The notes under the pieces are model-generated. The model did no database searches. It saw only the letters and a list, made by a program, of their open reading frames with translations, and was not told the DNA's origin. From contig JACKNG010000004.1 of assembly GCA_024235015.1 (NCBI GenBank), positions 372,001-436,000 on the forward strand: 64,000 bases of DNA, written 5' to 3'. Below, piece after piece: positions 48,424 through 58,689 of this stretch; within the stretch, counting starts at the first letter, position 1; the number at the start of each line of letters is the position of its first letter. The position numbers and the translations under genes were made by a program. Source of the stretch: Gammaproteobacteria bacterium. GTDB taxonomy: Bacteria; Pseudomonadota; Gammaproteobacteria; Ga0077536.

Positions 48424-49709
48424 GCCGTTTCGCGGGCGGCACGCGCCGCCCGTACCTGTCGATGAATGCCGGCCGAGAGTAGCCCGGCGGTGACGAGACC
48501 GACAACCGCGATGGCGGCGAGCAGGGCGAAGTAGTGCTGGTGACCGTCCATGCCCGGGGCGGCGTCGAGCAGGCGGCCGGCGATCGGGGCGAAGAAGATG
48601 TCCGGGGTGAAGCCCACCACCGAGACCAGGCCCACCGCGGCACCCGTCATCGTCGCCGGCACGCGGGTCGCCTCGAGCAGTGCGAAGTAGACCCCGCGCA
48701 GCGCGAACACCGCCGCATAGGTGACGATGAGATTGGCGTAGACGATGGCGATGAAGGCCGGCGTGGCGTCGAGGGTCGCAAGCAGGGCATAGCTCACGAC
48801 CAGGATGCCGAACAGGCCGGTGATGGCGCGCCCGGCGCCGATGCGATCGGCGACCAACCCGGCGACGATGGCGGCGAGCGGCCGGATGTAGGCGCTGCTG
48901 GCGGTGAAGGCGGCCGAGCGGGTCTCGCTCATGCCGAGCACGTCGTAGGCGTAGAGCGCGTAGTTGTCGAGGCCCTTGTAGCCGCAGTAGGCGCACACCA
49001 CGATGAGCGCCTGCAGCCACACCAGGGGCTGGCCGAGCACGCTGCGCATGCGGGCCGCCGGCGCCGCTTCCGCCGCGCGCGGCAGTGCGGCCGGCAACCA
49101 GCGCAGCACCAGGACGGCGGCCAGCGCCGTGACCCCCGCGTAGAACAGGATGACGGCCTGCATGGCGCGCGCGCGGTCGCCGGCCTCGACGCCGTAATCG
49201 CCTTCCGGCAGCAGCCAGGCGAAGCCCGCCACGGCGAGCGAGGCGAAGGTCGCCGCCGCCAGGCCGCGGCCGCCGTCGAGGGTGCCGAACGCGCGGCCCT
49301 GCGCGGTCTCGCCGCCCCAGTCGCGGGTGGCGCGGATCATCGCCGCCCAGAACAGCAGGATGGTGGTCAGGCCCCAGTAGCCGTACAACACGGCCAGCCC
49401 GCGCGGCCCGGGCAGGGTGGCGAGGTAGAGCCCGCCGGCGGCGGTGGCGAGGAGCGACAGCGCCATCAGGCGGCGGGCCTCGAAGCGATCGGCCAGTGCG
49501 CCGCCGGGGAAGTAGGCCAGCATTGCGGTCACGCCGTAGACCGCGAACACGTCGCCGAGCTGGGCATTGCTCAGGCCCAGCGTTTCCAGTACCGAGGGAC
49601 GGAAGTAGCGCGGCAGGTGGAAGGGCAGGCTGAAGATCATCTCGCCGCCGACGACCAGCGCCAGCATCGCGAGGAAGCGATCGCGGGCAGGGCGGGGCGG
49701 CTCGGTCAT
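48420..49709 (-). CDS. MFS transporter
   Basis: A 429-residue major facilitator with 12 predicted membrane segments, starting MTEPPRPARDRFLAMLALVVGGEM. The loop-2/3 motif GGALADRFEARRLM is present. The frame is open upstream but the first 49 codons lie in the promoter region, so the ATG at 49709 is chosen. It is first in an MFS-SDR-LLM unit and divergent from an acyl-CoA synthetase. It may import the substrate of these enzymes. Confidence 0.9.
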   Translation of the reverse strand: MTEPPRPARDRFLAMLALVVGGEMIFSLPFHLPRYFRPSVLETLGLSNAQLGDVFAVYGVTAMLAYFPGGALADRFEARRLMALSLLATAAGGLYLATLPGPRGLAVLYGYWGLTTILLFWAAMIRATRDWGGETAQGRAFGTLDGGRGLAAATFASLAVAGFAWLLPEGDYGVEAGDRARAMQAVILFYAGVTALAAVLVLRWLPAALPRAAEAAPAARMRSVLGQPLVWLQALIVVCAYCGYKGLDNYALYAYDVLGMSETRSAAFTASSAYIRPLAAIVAGLVADRIGAGRAITGLFGILVVSYALLATLDATPAFIAIVYANLIVTYAAVFALRGVYFALLEATRVPATMTGAAVGLVSVVGFTPDIFFAPIAGRLLDAAPGMDGHQHYFALLAAIAVVGLVTAGLLSAGIHRQVRAARAARETA

Positions 49710-49836
49710 GGCGCGCATTCTAGCTCGCAATGCGTGCCCGTCTTCTGCCGCGGCCGCGGGTCGCCCGCCCCGCTGGCGGCGGCCTCCCGGGCCAGGCCCT
49801 ATACTGCGGGCCGGTTCACCCGGGGAGAAGGCATCG

Positions 49837-51477
49837 ATGGCGGAGTGGTATCCCAAGCGCAGCTTCGGCCAACTGGTCGACGAGGTATGCGAGCGTTTCG
49901 GCCCGCGCGAGGCGCTGGTGTTCGGCGAGGAGCGCTACACCTTCGACGAGGTCGCGGCGCGCATCGACGAGGTCGCGCGCGGGCTGATCGAGCTCGGCGT
50001 GAAGCCGGGCGACCACGTCGCGCTGTGGTTGATGAACCGGCCGGAATGGATCTTCACCATGTTCGCCCTGGCGCGTATCGGCGCCGTGCAGGTGCCAGTC
50101 AACACGCGCTTCCGTACCCACGATCTCGCCTACCTGCTCAAGCAGTCGGACGCGCGCTACCTCATCACCCACGACGTCTCGGGGCCGGTCGATTTCCTCG
50201 CCATGGTGCGCGAGGTGGTCGAACTGCCGGTGCAGGGGGTGGCCGTACACGACCCCGGCTTTCCCGAACTCGAGCGCGTGATCGTTCTCGGCGAGCGCGG
50301 TCACGCCGGCTGCGTGTCCTTCGACGACATGCTCGACGAGGCCGCCGAGGTCGATGCGCAAGTCAGCGCCGCGCGTGCCGCGATGGTCGATCCCGATCAC
50401 CCGGTGTTCATCATGTACACCTCGGGCACGACCGGCTTCCCCAAGGGCGTGATGCACAACCACGTCATGCTGCGCCTGGTCGAGGAGCGTGCCTTCCGCC
50501 TCGCCATCACCGAGAACGACACCATCCTCAATTACCTGCCCCTGTTTCACCTGTTCTCCTATTCCGAGGCGGCGCTGATGTCGATGCTGACCGGCGCGCG
50601 CCAGGTGCTGACCGAGACCTTCGAGCCGGCTGCCTGCATCCGTCTCATCGAACGCGAGCGGGTCACGGTGATGCACGGTTTCGAAACCCACCTCAAGGAT
50701 CTCAGCGATGCCCAGGAGCGCCTCGGCGCCGACCTGTCCAGCCTGCGCTGCGGCCTGTTCGCCGCCGGCATGCAGAGCGGCGTGCCGATCACCCGGCGCG
50801 CGGCCGAGGTGCTGGCGCCGCTGGTCACGGTCACGGGTTACGGCATGAGCGAGATGGGCGCGGGCACCATCGTCGGCTCGCTCGGCGACAGCCTCGAGCA
50901 GCGCGCCGAGACCTCCGGCTATCCGGCGCCCGGTTACCGTTTCCGCATCGTCGACCCGGCGAGCGGCGCCGAGCAGCCGGTCGGCACGCCGGGCGAGATC
51001 ACCTGCAAGGGTTATGGCCTGATGATGGGCTACTACGAGAAGCCGGCCGAGACCGCCGCCTGTTATGACGACGACGGCTGGTTCCACACCGGCGACATGG
51101 GCGTGTTGCGCGCCGACGGCTACATCCGCTTCCTCGGCCGCTACAAGGACATGCTCAAGGTCGGCGGCGAGAACGTCGACCCGATGGAGGTCGAAGGGCT
51201 GCTGCTCGGCCTCGACGGCGTGCAGCAGGTGGCCGTGGTGGGCTTCCCCGATGAGCGCTTGAGCGAGGTGCCGGTCGCCTTCGTCCAGCCCACCGACGAC
51301 AGCACGCTGACCGAGAAGGCCGTGCTCGACTACTGCCGTGGCAAGGTGGCGACGTTCAAGATCCCGCGCCACGTGCTGTTCGTCGACGCCCTGCCGATGA
51401 CGAGTTCGGGCAAGATCCGCAAGGTCGAACTGCGCGAGCAGGCGCAGAGCCGCCTGCAGGACGCTGGCACGGACTGA
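49837..51477 (+). CDS. acyl-CoA synthetase (AMP-forming)
   Basis: A 546-residue ANL-family ligase that activates a carboxylic acid as acyl-AMP, then acyl-CoA. The P-loop-like motif MYTSGTTGFPKGVMHNH, the TGYGMSEMG adenine region, DGWFHTGDMGVLRADGYIRFLGRYKDMLKVGGENV and the C-terminal catalytic Lys in TSSGKIRKVELRE are all present. ATG at 49837 is preceded by GGGGAGAAGG. It is divergent from the MFS gene. Chain length or aromatic preference is not predictable. Confidence 0.95.
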   Translation: MAEWYPKRSFGQLVDEVCERFGPREALVFGEERYTFDEVAARIDEVARGLIELGVKPGDHVALWLMNRPEWIFTMFALARIGAVQVPVNTRFRTHDLAYLLKQSDARYLITHDVSGPVDFLAMVREVVELPVQGVAVHDPGFPELERVIVLGERGHAGCVSFDDMLDEAAEVDAQVSAARAAMVDPDHPVFIMYTSGTTGFPKGVMHNHVMLRLVEERAFRLAITENDTILNYLPLFHLFSYSEAALMSMLTGARQVLTETFEPAACIRLIERERVTVMHGFETHLKDLSDAQERLGADLSSLRCGLFAAGMQSGVPITRRAAEVLAPLVTVTGYGMSEMGAGTIVGSLGDSLEQRAETSGYPAPGYRFRIVDPASGAEQPVGTPGEITCKGYGLMMGYYEKPAETAACYDDDGWFHTGDMGVLRADGYIRFLGRYKDMLKVGGENVDPMEVEGLLLGLDGVQQVAVVGFPDERLSEVPVAFVQPTDDSTLTEKAVLDYCRGKVATFKIPRHVLFVDALPMTSSGKIRKVELREQAQSRLQDAGTD

Positions 51478-51625
51478 GGGCCCGCGCGCTACGGCGGGCG
51501 TGCGCGGGTTCGCATTCCGCCGGGTGCGGGCGTGCGCTGGTTCACGCCGTCACAGCCGCGGCGGAACACGCCGTCCGGCAGGACGTCACACTCTCCCGAC
51601 CACGCGAACCAGGGAGAACGACACC

Positions 51626-51979
51626 ATGCGCAAGTGCCATTGCACCCCCTTGTATGCCGCCGTGCTCGCCGCCGCGAGCTGGACCGCGCAGGCCGGTGAC
51701 CTGACCTTCGATTCCGCGGTCGGCGGCGCCGTCGGCGGGGCCATCGGCGGCGCGGTCGGCGCCGAACTCGGCGGCCGCGACGGTGCCATCCTCGGCGCCG
51801 GGGTCGGCGCTGCCGCCGGCACCGCGCTCAACACGCGCGAATACGCCGATGGCCGGCGTTACTCGCGTGGCGACGACTACCCGCGACAGTTCTACTACGA
51901 GCGCGATCGCCATCACCACCACGCGCCGTCGGGCGGTCGTTTCTGTCCGCCGGGCCAGGCCAAGAAGGGCCGTTGCTGA
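51626..51979 (+). CDS. small exported glycine-zipper protein
   Basis: A 117-residue protein with a signal peptide (ending TAQAGD), then a glycine-zipper hydrophobic region AVGGAVGGAIGGAVGAELGG and ILGAGVGAAAGTALN, and a basic, His/Tyr-rich tail (YYERDRHHHHAP) ending GQAKKGRC. Similar 'YMGG-like' proteins reside in the envelope; function unknown. AGGGAG lies about 10 bases before the ATG. It is convergent with the amino-acid permease gene, 6 bases apart. Confidence 0.8.
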   Translation: MRKCHCTPLYAAVLAAASWTAQAGDLTFDSAVGGAVGGAIGGAVGAELGGRDGAILGAGVGAAAGTALNTREYADGRRYSRGDDYPRQFYYERDRHHHHAPSGGRFCPPGQAKKGRC

Positions 51980-51985
51980 TCCCGC

Positions 51986-53281
51986 TCAGCGAGCCTGCCG
52001 CGCGGTCAGCCACCACGCCAGCAGGCCGAGGGCGATGGTGGCGAGCCCGACCAGCGGCTCGAGCGGCCGCCGCCAGGCGGCGAGCGCGGCGAACACCAGC
52101 GTGGCGCCGACGTAGAGCGCGGGTACCCAGGGATAACCGGCCGCCGGTACCGCCACCGCGCCTTCGCGCGTGCGCAGCACGAACAGGCTGGCCACAGTCA
52201 GTGCGGCGCTGAGCGCGAGCGTGAAGCCGAGGTAGGACAACAGGGCTTCGATGCCGGTCACCCGGATGACGACCACCGCCAGCCCGACCTGCATCGCGAT
52301 CGCCGCACCGGGGGCGCCGTCACCACCGCTGAGCCAGCGCGGCAGCACGCCGTCTTCGGCCATGCGCGCGTAGACCCGCGGTCCGGCCATGATCAGCGAT
52401 GACACCGAGCTGGCCAGGGCGAGGGCGACGATGGCGCGCACCGCGGTTTCCAGCGGCGCGCCGCCGAGGGCCCCGAGGGCGCGGCCGGCGACGTCTTCCA
52501 CCCCGGCCACTGCCTGCGGCGGCGGTGCCAGCACGAACACGGCATTGAGCGCGAGGTAGGCGGCCGTCACCAGCACGGTGCCGGCGATCATCGCCCGCGG
52601 CACCTGGTGCGCGGCGTCGCGCGCCTCGCCGGCGACGTAGACCGCGGCGTTGAAACCCGAGTAGCTCAGCGACACCCACATCACGCTCTGCGCAAAGGCC
52701 AGCGGGTCGAACGGCGCAATCGTGCCGTCGGGTTCGCGCAGCGGTCCGCCCTGCCAGGCCCCGGCGACGCCGCGACTGGTCGCCCAGGCGATGACGGCGA
52801 GGATCAGGACGAGCTTGATGGCCACCAGCAGGTTCTGCGCCCGCGCGCCCAGCGTGACCGAGCGCCCGTGGGCGAGGCCGGCGACCACCACCACGCCGAT
52901 CGCAATGGTGTCGGGCGGCAGCCAGTCGGGCCGCACGGCGGCCGGCACCAGGTAGGCTTCGAGTGCGCTGGCGGCAAAGGCGATGGCGCCGGTGAAACCG
53001 GCCAGCAACGAGACCCAGCCGCCGACGTAGCCCGCCGCCGGGTGCAGCGCGCGTGACAGGAACAGGTACTCGCCGCCGGACTCGGTCAGGCGCCGCGCCA
53101 GCGCGGCGTAGGAGAGGGCGCCGGCCAGGGCCAGCACGCCGCCTACCGCCCAGGCGGCGAGCACCCGTGCAGGGGTGTGCAGGTCAGCCAGCGCGAAGCC
53201 CGCGGTGGTGAAGACCCCGGCGCCGATCATGTTGGCCACGACCAGCGCGGTGAGGGTGAGAAGACCAAAGTGGGCGGCCAT
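51986..53281 (-). CDS. APC-family amino-acid permease
   Basis: A 431-residue membrane protein with 12 predicted segments. The APC motif NMIGAGVFTTAGFALAD lies in the first helix, and SYAALARRLTESGGEYLFLSRALHPAAGYVGGWVS and VSLSYSGFNAAVYVAGEARD are family-typical. It probably exchanges or imports an amino acid or amine. The start ATG at 53281 is the only good one. It is divergent from the acyl-CoA dehydrogenase gene across a 182-base space. Confidence 0.92.
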   Translation of the reverse strand: MAAHFGLLTLTALVVANMIGAGVFTTAGFALADLHTPARVLAAWAVGGVLALAGALSYAALARRLTESGGEYLFLSRALHPAAGYVGGWVSLLAGFTGAIAFAASALEAYLVPAAVRPDWLPPDTIAIGVVVVAGLAHGRSVTLGARAQNLLVAIKLVLILAVIAWATSRGVAGAWQGGPLREPDGTIAPFDPLAFAQSVMWVSLSYSGFNAAVYVAGEARDAAHQVPRAMIAGTVLVTAAYLALNAVFVLAPPPQAVAGVEDVAGRALGALGGAPLETAVRAIVALALASSVSSLIMAGPRVYARMAEDGVLPRWLSGGDGAPGAAIAMQVGLAVVVIRVTGIEALLSYLGFTLALSAALTVASLFVLRTREGAVAVPAAGYPWVPALYVGATLVFAALAAWRRPLEPLVGLATIALGLLAWWLTARQAR

Positions 53282-53463
53282 GGCGGGTCAGCGCCCCGGG
53301 CGGGCGTCACGCCGCGCGCGCGCCAGCCGGCCCGGCCGCGGGGATCCCCCGGTGTCCATTTCATCGGCTGGCGTACGACGGCCGGAACGCACTTGATCTA
53401 CCCCACGCAAACACCCTCGACAGGGACGATAGAATGCCGCGGATTTCACCCGGAACCGACATC

Positions 53464-54678
<1,215 letters not shown>

Positions 54679-54723
54679 GCGCGCTGCCCGGGGTGGCGGC
54701 CGCCTCGCGTGCGGCCGTCGCCT

Positions 54724-55422
54724 TCAGAAGTTCAGGAACAGGGTGACCGAGACGATGTGGTTCATCGCGTCGGCACGCCCCGGCCGCCGCACGTACTGGT
54801 TCATGTAGCCGATCTCGCTGCGTGCCCAGGGTGCCAGCTTGAGGCCCAGGCCGGCGAACACCCGGTTCTGGTCGAAGCCGTCGTCGGCGCCCCAGTCGGC
54901 GTCGTTGAGATTGAGGAAGACCTCGTCCCAGGCCGCGAGGTAGAGGCGCGAAGCGTCGCCCAGCGGCCGGCTCAGCTTGAGCAGCTGGCGGAAACGCCAG
55001 CCGGTGTCGCCGAAGCTTTCCACCGTGCGTTCTTCGAGCCGCGTGCGGGTGGCCAGGTCGAATCCCGCCCAGGGCGTCGCGCCGTTCCAGGTGAGCTGCT
55101 GCCAGTAGCGGTGTTCGGTGACATCCTCGTCGGTACCCTGGGGGTCGTTGTTGACGTGGGCGTAGCCGGCCCACAGCACCGTGCGTGGTGCCACGGCATA
55201 ACCCAGTGCACCGCGCAGCAGGCTCTGGTTCAGATGCGAGCTGTCGTCGTCGTAACGGCCCTGCGCTTCGAGCCAGTAGCGGTAGGGCGAATCGCCGTTG
55301 CCGAGCGTGCCCGTGGTCACCACGGCGGCCCAGGTGTGGAAGTCCTCGACCGGCTCGGCGGGCGCGCCGATGGCCAGCGCACAGAGCAGCAGGAGGATGC
55401 AGGGCCGCAGCGGCTGGGTCAC
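54724..55422 (-). CDS. DUF2490 outer-membrane-like protein
   Basis: A 232-residue exported protein (signal peptide MTQPLRPCILLLLCALAIGAPA) with alternating aromatic/hydrophobic strands (YRYWLEAQGRYDDDSSHLNQSLL, RTVLWAGYAHVNN, EHRYWQQLTWNG) ending VTLFLNF with a terminal Phe, as in outer-membrane beta-barrels. It fits DUF2490. Function unknown. It follows the lipoprotein gene in the same direction. Confidence 0.88.
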   Translation of the reverse strand: MTQPLRPCILLLLCALAIGAPAEPVEDFHTWAAVVTTGTLGNGDSPYRYWLEAQGRYDDDSSHLNQSLLRGALGYAVAPRTVLWAGYAHVNNDPQGTDEDVTEHRYWQQLTWNGATPWAGFDLATRTRLEERTVESFGDTGWRFRQLLKLSRPLGDASRLYLAAWDEVFLNLNDADWGADDGFDQNRVFAGLGLKLAPWARSEIGYMNQYVRRPGRADAMNHIVSVTLFLNF

Positions 55423-55486
55423 GGGTTTCTCCGTATGCGTATGAACGGGCAGTGTACCAGCGCGCGTCGCCGGCAGAGGGGCCGCT

Positions 55487-56044
55487 TCAGGGCGCGCGCT
55501 GCATGAACAGCGTCACCTCGGCGACGGTCAGGCCGAACTTGCGGATGCGCGAGCGGTTGACCAGTACGCGCTCGTCGAGCTGCCACATCCAGTCGTCGAA
55601 GGCGACGCGCCAGGTGCGCCCGTCGACGGCCAGGTCCATGGCGTAACGCCAGCGCATGGCGCTGCCGCCGGCCTCGCCGCGGGCGCTGCCGACGATGTCG
55701 TCGGCGCGGCCGGCGTAAGTGCCATCGCCATCCGGGGTGATGCGCCAGGTGCGCGTGTCCCGCTCACCGTCGGCATAGCGGAACGATTCGTCGAGCACGA
55801 TGGCGTCGCCGTCGCGCTGGCCGCGGATGTCGACCGCGAAGCGGCGTACCACCCGCCCGCGCCAGTCCTGCACGATGCCCCAGGCCTGCACCTCGCCGTC
55901 GAAGAAGCGGCGCGGGTCGAAGGCCGGCGCGGTCTCGGCGTAATCCTCCACCCGCACCCCGCCGCAGCCTTCCAGGCCGACGGCGGTGAGCAGGACCAGC
56001 AAGCCCGGCCAGCGCCGGGTGAGTGACATGACGCGCTCGATCAT
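55487..56044 (-). CDS. DUF3833 lipoprotein
   Basis: A 185-residue lipoprotein: leader with lipobox GLEGC, then a beta-rich domain with RFFDGEVQAWGIVQDWRGRVVRRFAVDIRG and FDDWMWQLDERVLVNRSRIRKFG, typical of DUF3833, a family often near SDR or acyl-CoA enzymes. The ATG at 56044 or 56029 may be used. It is 55 bases after the acyl-CoA dehydrogenase gene in the same direction. Function unknown. Confidence 0.85.
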   Translation of the reverse strand: MIERVMSLTRRWPGLLVLLTAVGLEGCGGVRVEDYAETAPAFDPRRFFDGEVQAWGIVQDWRGRVVRRFAVDIRGQRDGDAIVLDESFRYADGERDTRTWRITPDGDGTYAGRADDIVGSARGEAGGSAMRWRYAMDLAVDGRTWRVAFDDWMWQLDERVLVNRSRIRKFGLTVAEVTLFMQRAP

Positions 56045-56099
56045 GGCGCTGTTACGCCGCACGAGTGGGGCGCGGATCACGCGCGGTGTGGCGAACGGT

Positions 56100-57233
56100 T
56101 CAGCGGCGGGCGGCGACCAGTGCGCGGGCGATGACGACGTTCTGGATTTCGCTCGCGCCGTCGAGGTATTGCGAGATCTTGGCCGCGGCGAGGTGACGCG
56201 CGAGGGGCCGTGCGCGTTCCAGGCCGGCCGCACCCATCACCTGCATGCAGGTCGCCACGCGCTCGAAGGCGACGCGGGTGGCGAACTTCTTGGCATGCGC
56301 GGCGGCCAGCGTGGCCGCTGCCGCGGGCGCCGCCACGGCGCGCGCGGTGAGCGCCCGCGCGGCCTCGAGATCAGTGGCGCAGTCGGCGAGCATGAACTGC
56401 ACGGCCTGGAAGTCGGCGACGTGGGTGTCGAAGGCGCGCCTGGCGGTGGTGTAGGCCAGGGCCTCGTCGAGCGCACGGGCGAGCAGCCCGCAGCACATCG
56501 CCGCGACCGCGCTGCGCGCGAGGTCGATGCCGGCCATGGCCGCGCGGAAGGCCGCGCCCGGGGCGTGCAGCAGCGCGTCGTCGTCGACGCGGCAGTCGCG
56601 GAAGGTGAAGCCGCCGGTGCCGAGCGCATGGCCGCCGAGCAGCTCGTAGCCGCCGCTGCGCGTCACGCCGTCGCGATCGGCGTCGACCAGGAAGGCGGCG
56701 ATGCCGCGCGCACGGGTACCGGGTGCGGTCTGGGCGTAGGTGCACAGCACGTCGCCGTGCACGGCATTGCTGATCCAGGCCTTGGCGCCGTCGAGCACCC
56801 AGTGGTCGTCCTCGTGCCGCGCCTGCAGGGTGATGGCCTGGGCATCGCTGCCGGCGCCCGGCTCGGTGAGCAGGAAGGCGCCGACGCGTTCGCCGGCCAG
56901 CATCGGCCCGAGGTAGCGCGACCAGTGCACGGCACTGCCGTGCGCGGCGATCGCGCCGGCGAGGTTGTTGTGCACGACCAGGGCGAAGGTCGAGGCCAGG
57001 CAATGGCCGGCGAGGATCTCGAGCACGGCGGTGAAGCCGGCGCCATCGAGCCCGGCACCGCCGTGTTCGGTCGGCACCAGCAGGCCGCACAGGCCGGCTG
57101 CGCCTGCTTCGCGAAAGAATTCGCGTGGCACCGAGCCGGCGTCGTTCCAGGCTTCGGCGTTGGGCTCGATGACGTCCGCGCCGAAGGCGCGCGCGGCCTC
57201 GAGCACGGCCGCGGTGGAGCTTGGATTGTTCAT
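56100..57233 (-). CDS. acyl-CoA dehydrogenase
   Basis: A 377-residue FAD-dependent dehydrogenase with the motif LLTEPGAGSDAQAITLQA, WISNAVHGD, the DLARSAVAAMCCGLLARALDEALAYTTARRAFDTHVADFQ core and the C-terminal KISQYLDGASEIQNVVIARAL. The catalytic base cannot be assigned from the sequence alone. It differs clearly from the other dehydrogenase in the window. It lies 32 bases after the radical SAM gene. Confidence 0.92.
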   Translation of the reverse strand: MNNPSSTAAVLEAARAFGADVIEPNAEAWNDAGSVPREFFREAGAAGLCGLLVPTEHGGAGLDGAGFTAVLEILAGHCLASTFALVVHNNLAGAIAAHGSAVHWSRYLGPMLAGERVGAFLLTEPGAGSDAQAITLQARHEDDHWVLDGAKAWISNAVHGDVLCTYAQTAPGTRARGIAAFLVDADRDGVTRSGGYELLGGHALGTGGFTFRDCRVDDDALLHAPGAAFRAAMAGIDLARSAVAAMCCGLLARALDEALAYTTARRAFDTHVADFQAVQFMLADCATDLEAARALTARAVAAPAAAATLAAAHAKKFATRVAFERVATCMQVMGAAGLERARPLARHLAAAKISQYLDGASEIQNVVIARALVAARR

Positions 57234-57265
57234 GCGCGGCAGTGTCGCACGCCGCGCGTTGATGG

Positions 57266-58687
57266 TCAGCGGTAGGAGGGGCGCAGGGAATTGCGGTAGC
57301 GCTGGACCTCCAGGTAGCGCTCGCGCGGCAACACGGTGCGCTCGTAGACCCAGCCGCTGGAGGCGTCGACGCCCTTGTAGAAGAGATCGCGGCGCCGTGC
57401 CGCGCTCTTCAGGCGCACGCCGGGGATGGCGCCGGCCTCCAGCATGGCGCCGAACCGCGTGCCCTGGTAGGGCAGCATGATGGTCGAGTCGATCGAGTTG
57501 CGCAGTGGTCGCCCGAGATGATCCTCGCCGGCAACCGGGTTGGCGACGACGAACTCGACGAGCTCGGTGGTCAGGGCGAGATCGGTCTCGTCCTCCCACG
57601 GGTAGATCATGGTGAAGGCATCGACCGCGATACCGAGCCGGTTGGCGATGCGCACCGCCTCGTAGTGTTCCTCGACCAGCTGGGCCTTGCCGTTGCGCTT
57701 GTTGATGAGATCGAGCGAGCGTTGCGAGCCGGTCTCGATGCCGATGCCGATGCGTCGCCCGCCGGTATCGGCGAAGGGCTGCAGCAGCCTGGCCGCGTGG
57801 CGGACCACCAGGTAGGCGTGGGTGAAAGCGCGCCAGGCACTGTAACCGTGGGCGGCGACCCGTTCGGCCAGCGCGCGGGTCTGGCGCGGATTGAGCAGGC
57901 CGACGTCGTCGAAGAACATCACCGCGTAGTGCTCGCGACCGAGCGCGCGGTGGGCTGCGGCCATGGCGGCGAGGTCGGCATCGACCATCGCGCGCGGGAA
58001 GAAGCGGGTGCGTTCGCCGCCGGCCTCGCAGAAATGGCAGGTGAAGGGGCAGCCCAGCGCGGTCACGGTGTGGAAGGCCGGCAGGCCGGCGATCTCGTAG
58101 CGGTAGCGGCGCATGAGTTCGAGCGGGCGGGTCGGCGGCACCGTGATGGCGGCGAGATCCTGCTGGTGGGAGAGGATGCGCGGCGGCCCCGGCTCGGGCA
58201 GTCCGGCGTCGAGCACGTCGAGCAGCGGCTGCCAGCCGTCGTGCGGCACCACGTAGTCGGCACGTTCCTCGCCACCCTGGGCCACCACCTGGTCGAGGTA
58301 GTAGCGCGCGTGGCTGCCGCCGATCATGACCCGCACGGTCGACCGCGCGGCGCGCGCCGCGGCCGCGATCCAGCCGGCGTACTCGGCCTGCGGGGTCATC
58401 ACCGACAGGGCGAGCAGGTCGACGTCTTCGAACAGCGCCGGGTCGAACGGGCCGTCGCTGATCGCGTGCCCGTCCTCGATGAGGATGACGTGGCAGTCGT
58501 CCAGCGAGCGCGGTTCGCGCCGTCGGCCATCGGCGTCGCGCGGGCAATGGAATACCGCCAGTCGCGAGGGGTAGCCATGGTGGTCGAGCCAGGCCTGCAG
58601 GTAGTGCGGGGCGAGCTGCTGGTAGACGAACTCCTCCTCGAGGAAGGGATCCGGTGGCTTGACGAAGAGCGTCAGTGGGCGCGCCAT
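57266..58687 (-). CDS. B12-binding-like radical SAM protein
   Basis: A 473-residue protein. The N-terminal 180 residues form a Rossmann-like domain resembling B12-binding modules (LLALSVMTPQAEYAGWIAAAAR, VMIGGSHARYYLDQVV), but the DxHxxG cobalamin motif is absent. The radical SAM core has CxxxCxxC at Cys213, Cys217 and Cys220 (ALGCPFTCHFCEAGG). A C-terminal region follows (TMIYPWEDETDLALTTELVEF). It could methylate or rearrange a substrate. It lies 2 bases after a TPR/glycosyltransferase gene, so the two are probably coupled and may modify the same target. Confidence 0.9.
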   Translation of the reverse strand: MARPLTLFVKPPDPFLEEEFVYQQLAPHYLQAWLDHHGYPSRLAVFHCPRDADGRRREPRSLDDCHVILIEDGHAISDGPFDPALFEDVDLLALSVMTPQAEYAGWIAAAARAARSTVRVMIGGSHARYYLDQVVAQGGEERADYVVPHDGWQPLLDVLDAGLPEPGPPRILSHQQDLAAITVPPTRPLELMRRYRYEIAGLPAFHTVTALGCPFTCHFCEAGGERTRFFPRAMVDADLAAMAAAHRALGREHYAVMFFDDVGLLNPRQTRALAERVAAHGYSAWRAFTHAYLVVRHAARLLQPFADTGGRRIGIGIETGSQRSLDLINKRNGKAQLVEEHYEAVRIANRLGIAVDAFTMIYPWEDETDLALTTELVEFVVANPVAGEDHLGRPLRNSIDSTIMLPYQGTRFGAMLEAGAIPGVRLKSAARRRDLFYKGVDASSGWVYERTVLPRERYLEVQRYRNSLRPSYR

Positions 58688-58689
58688 GC

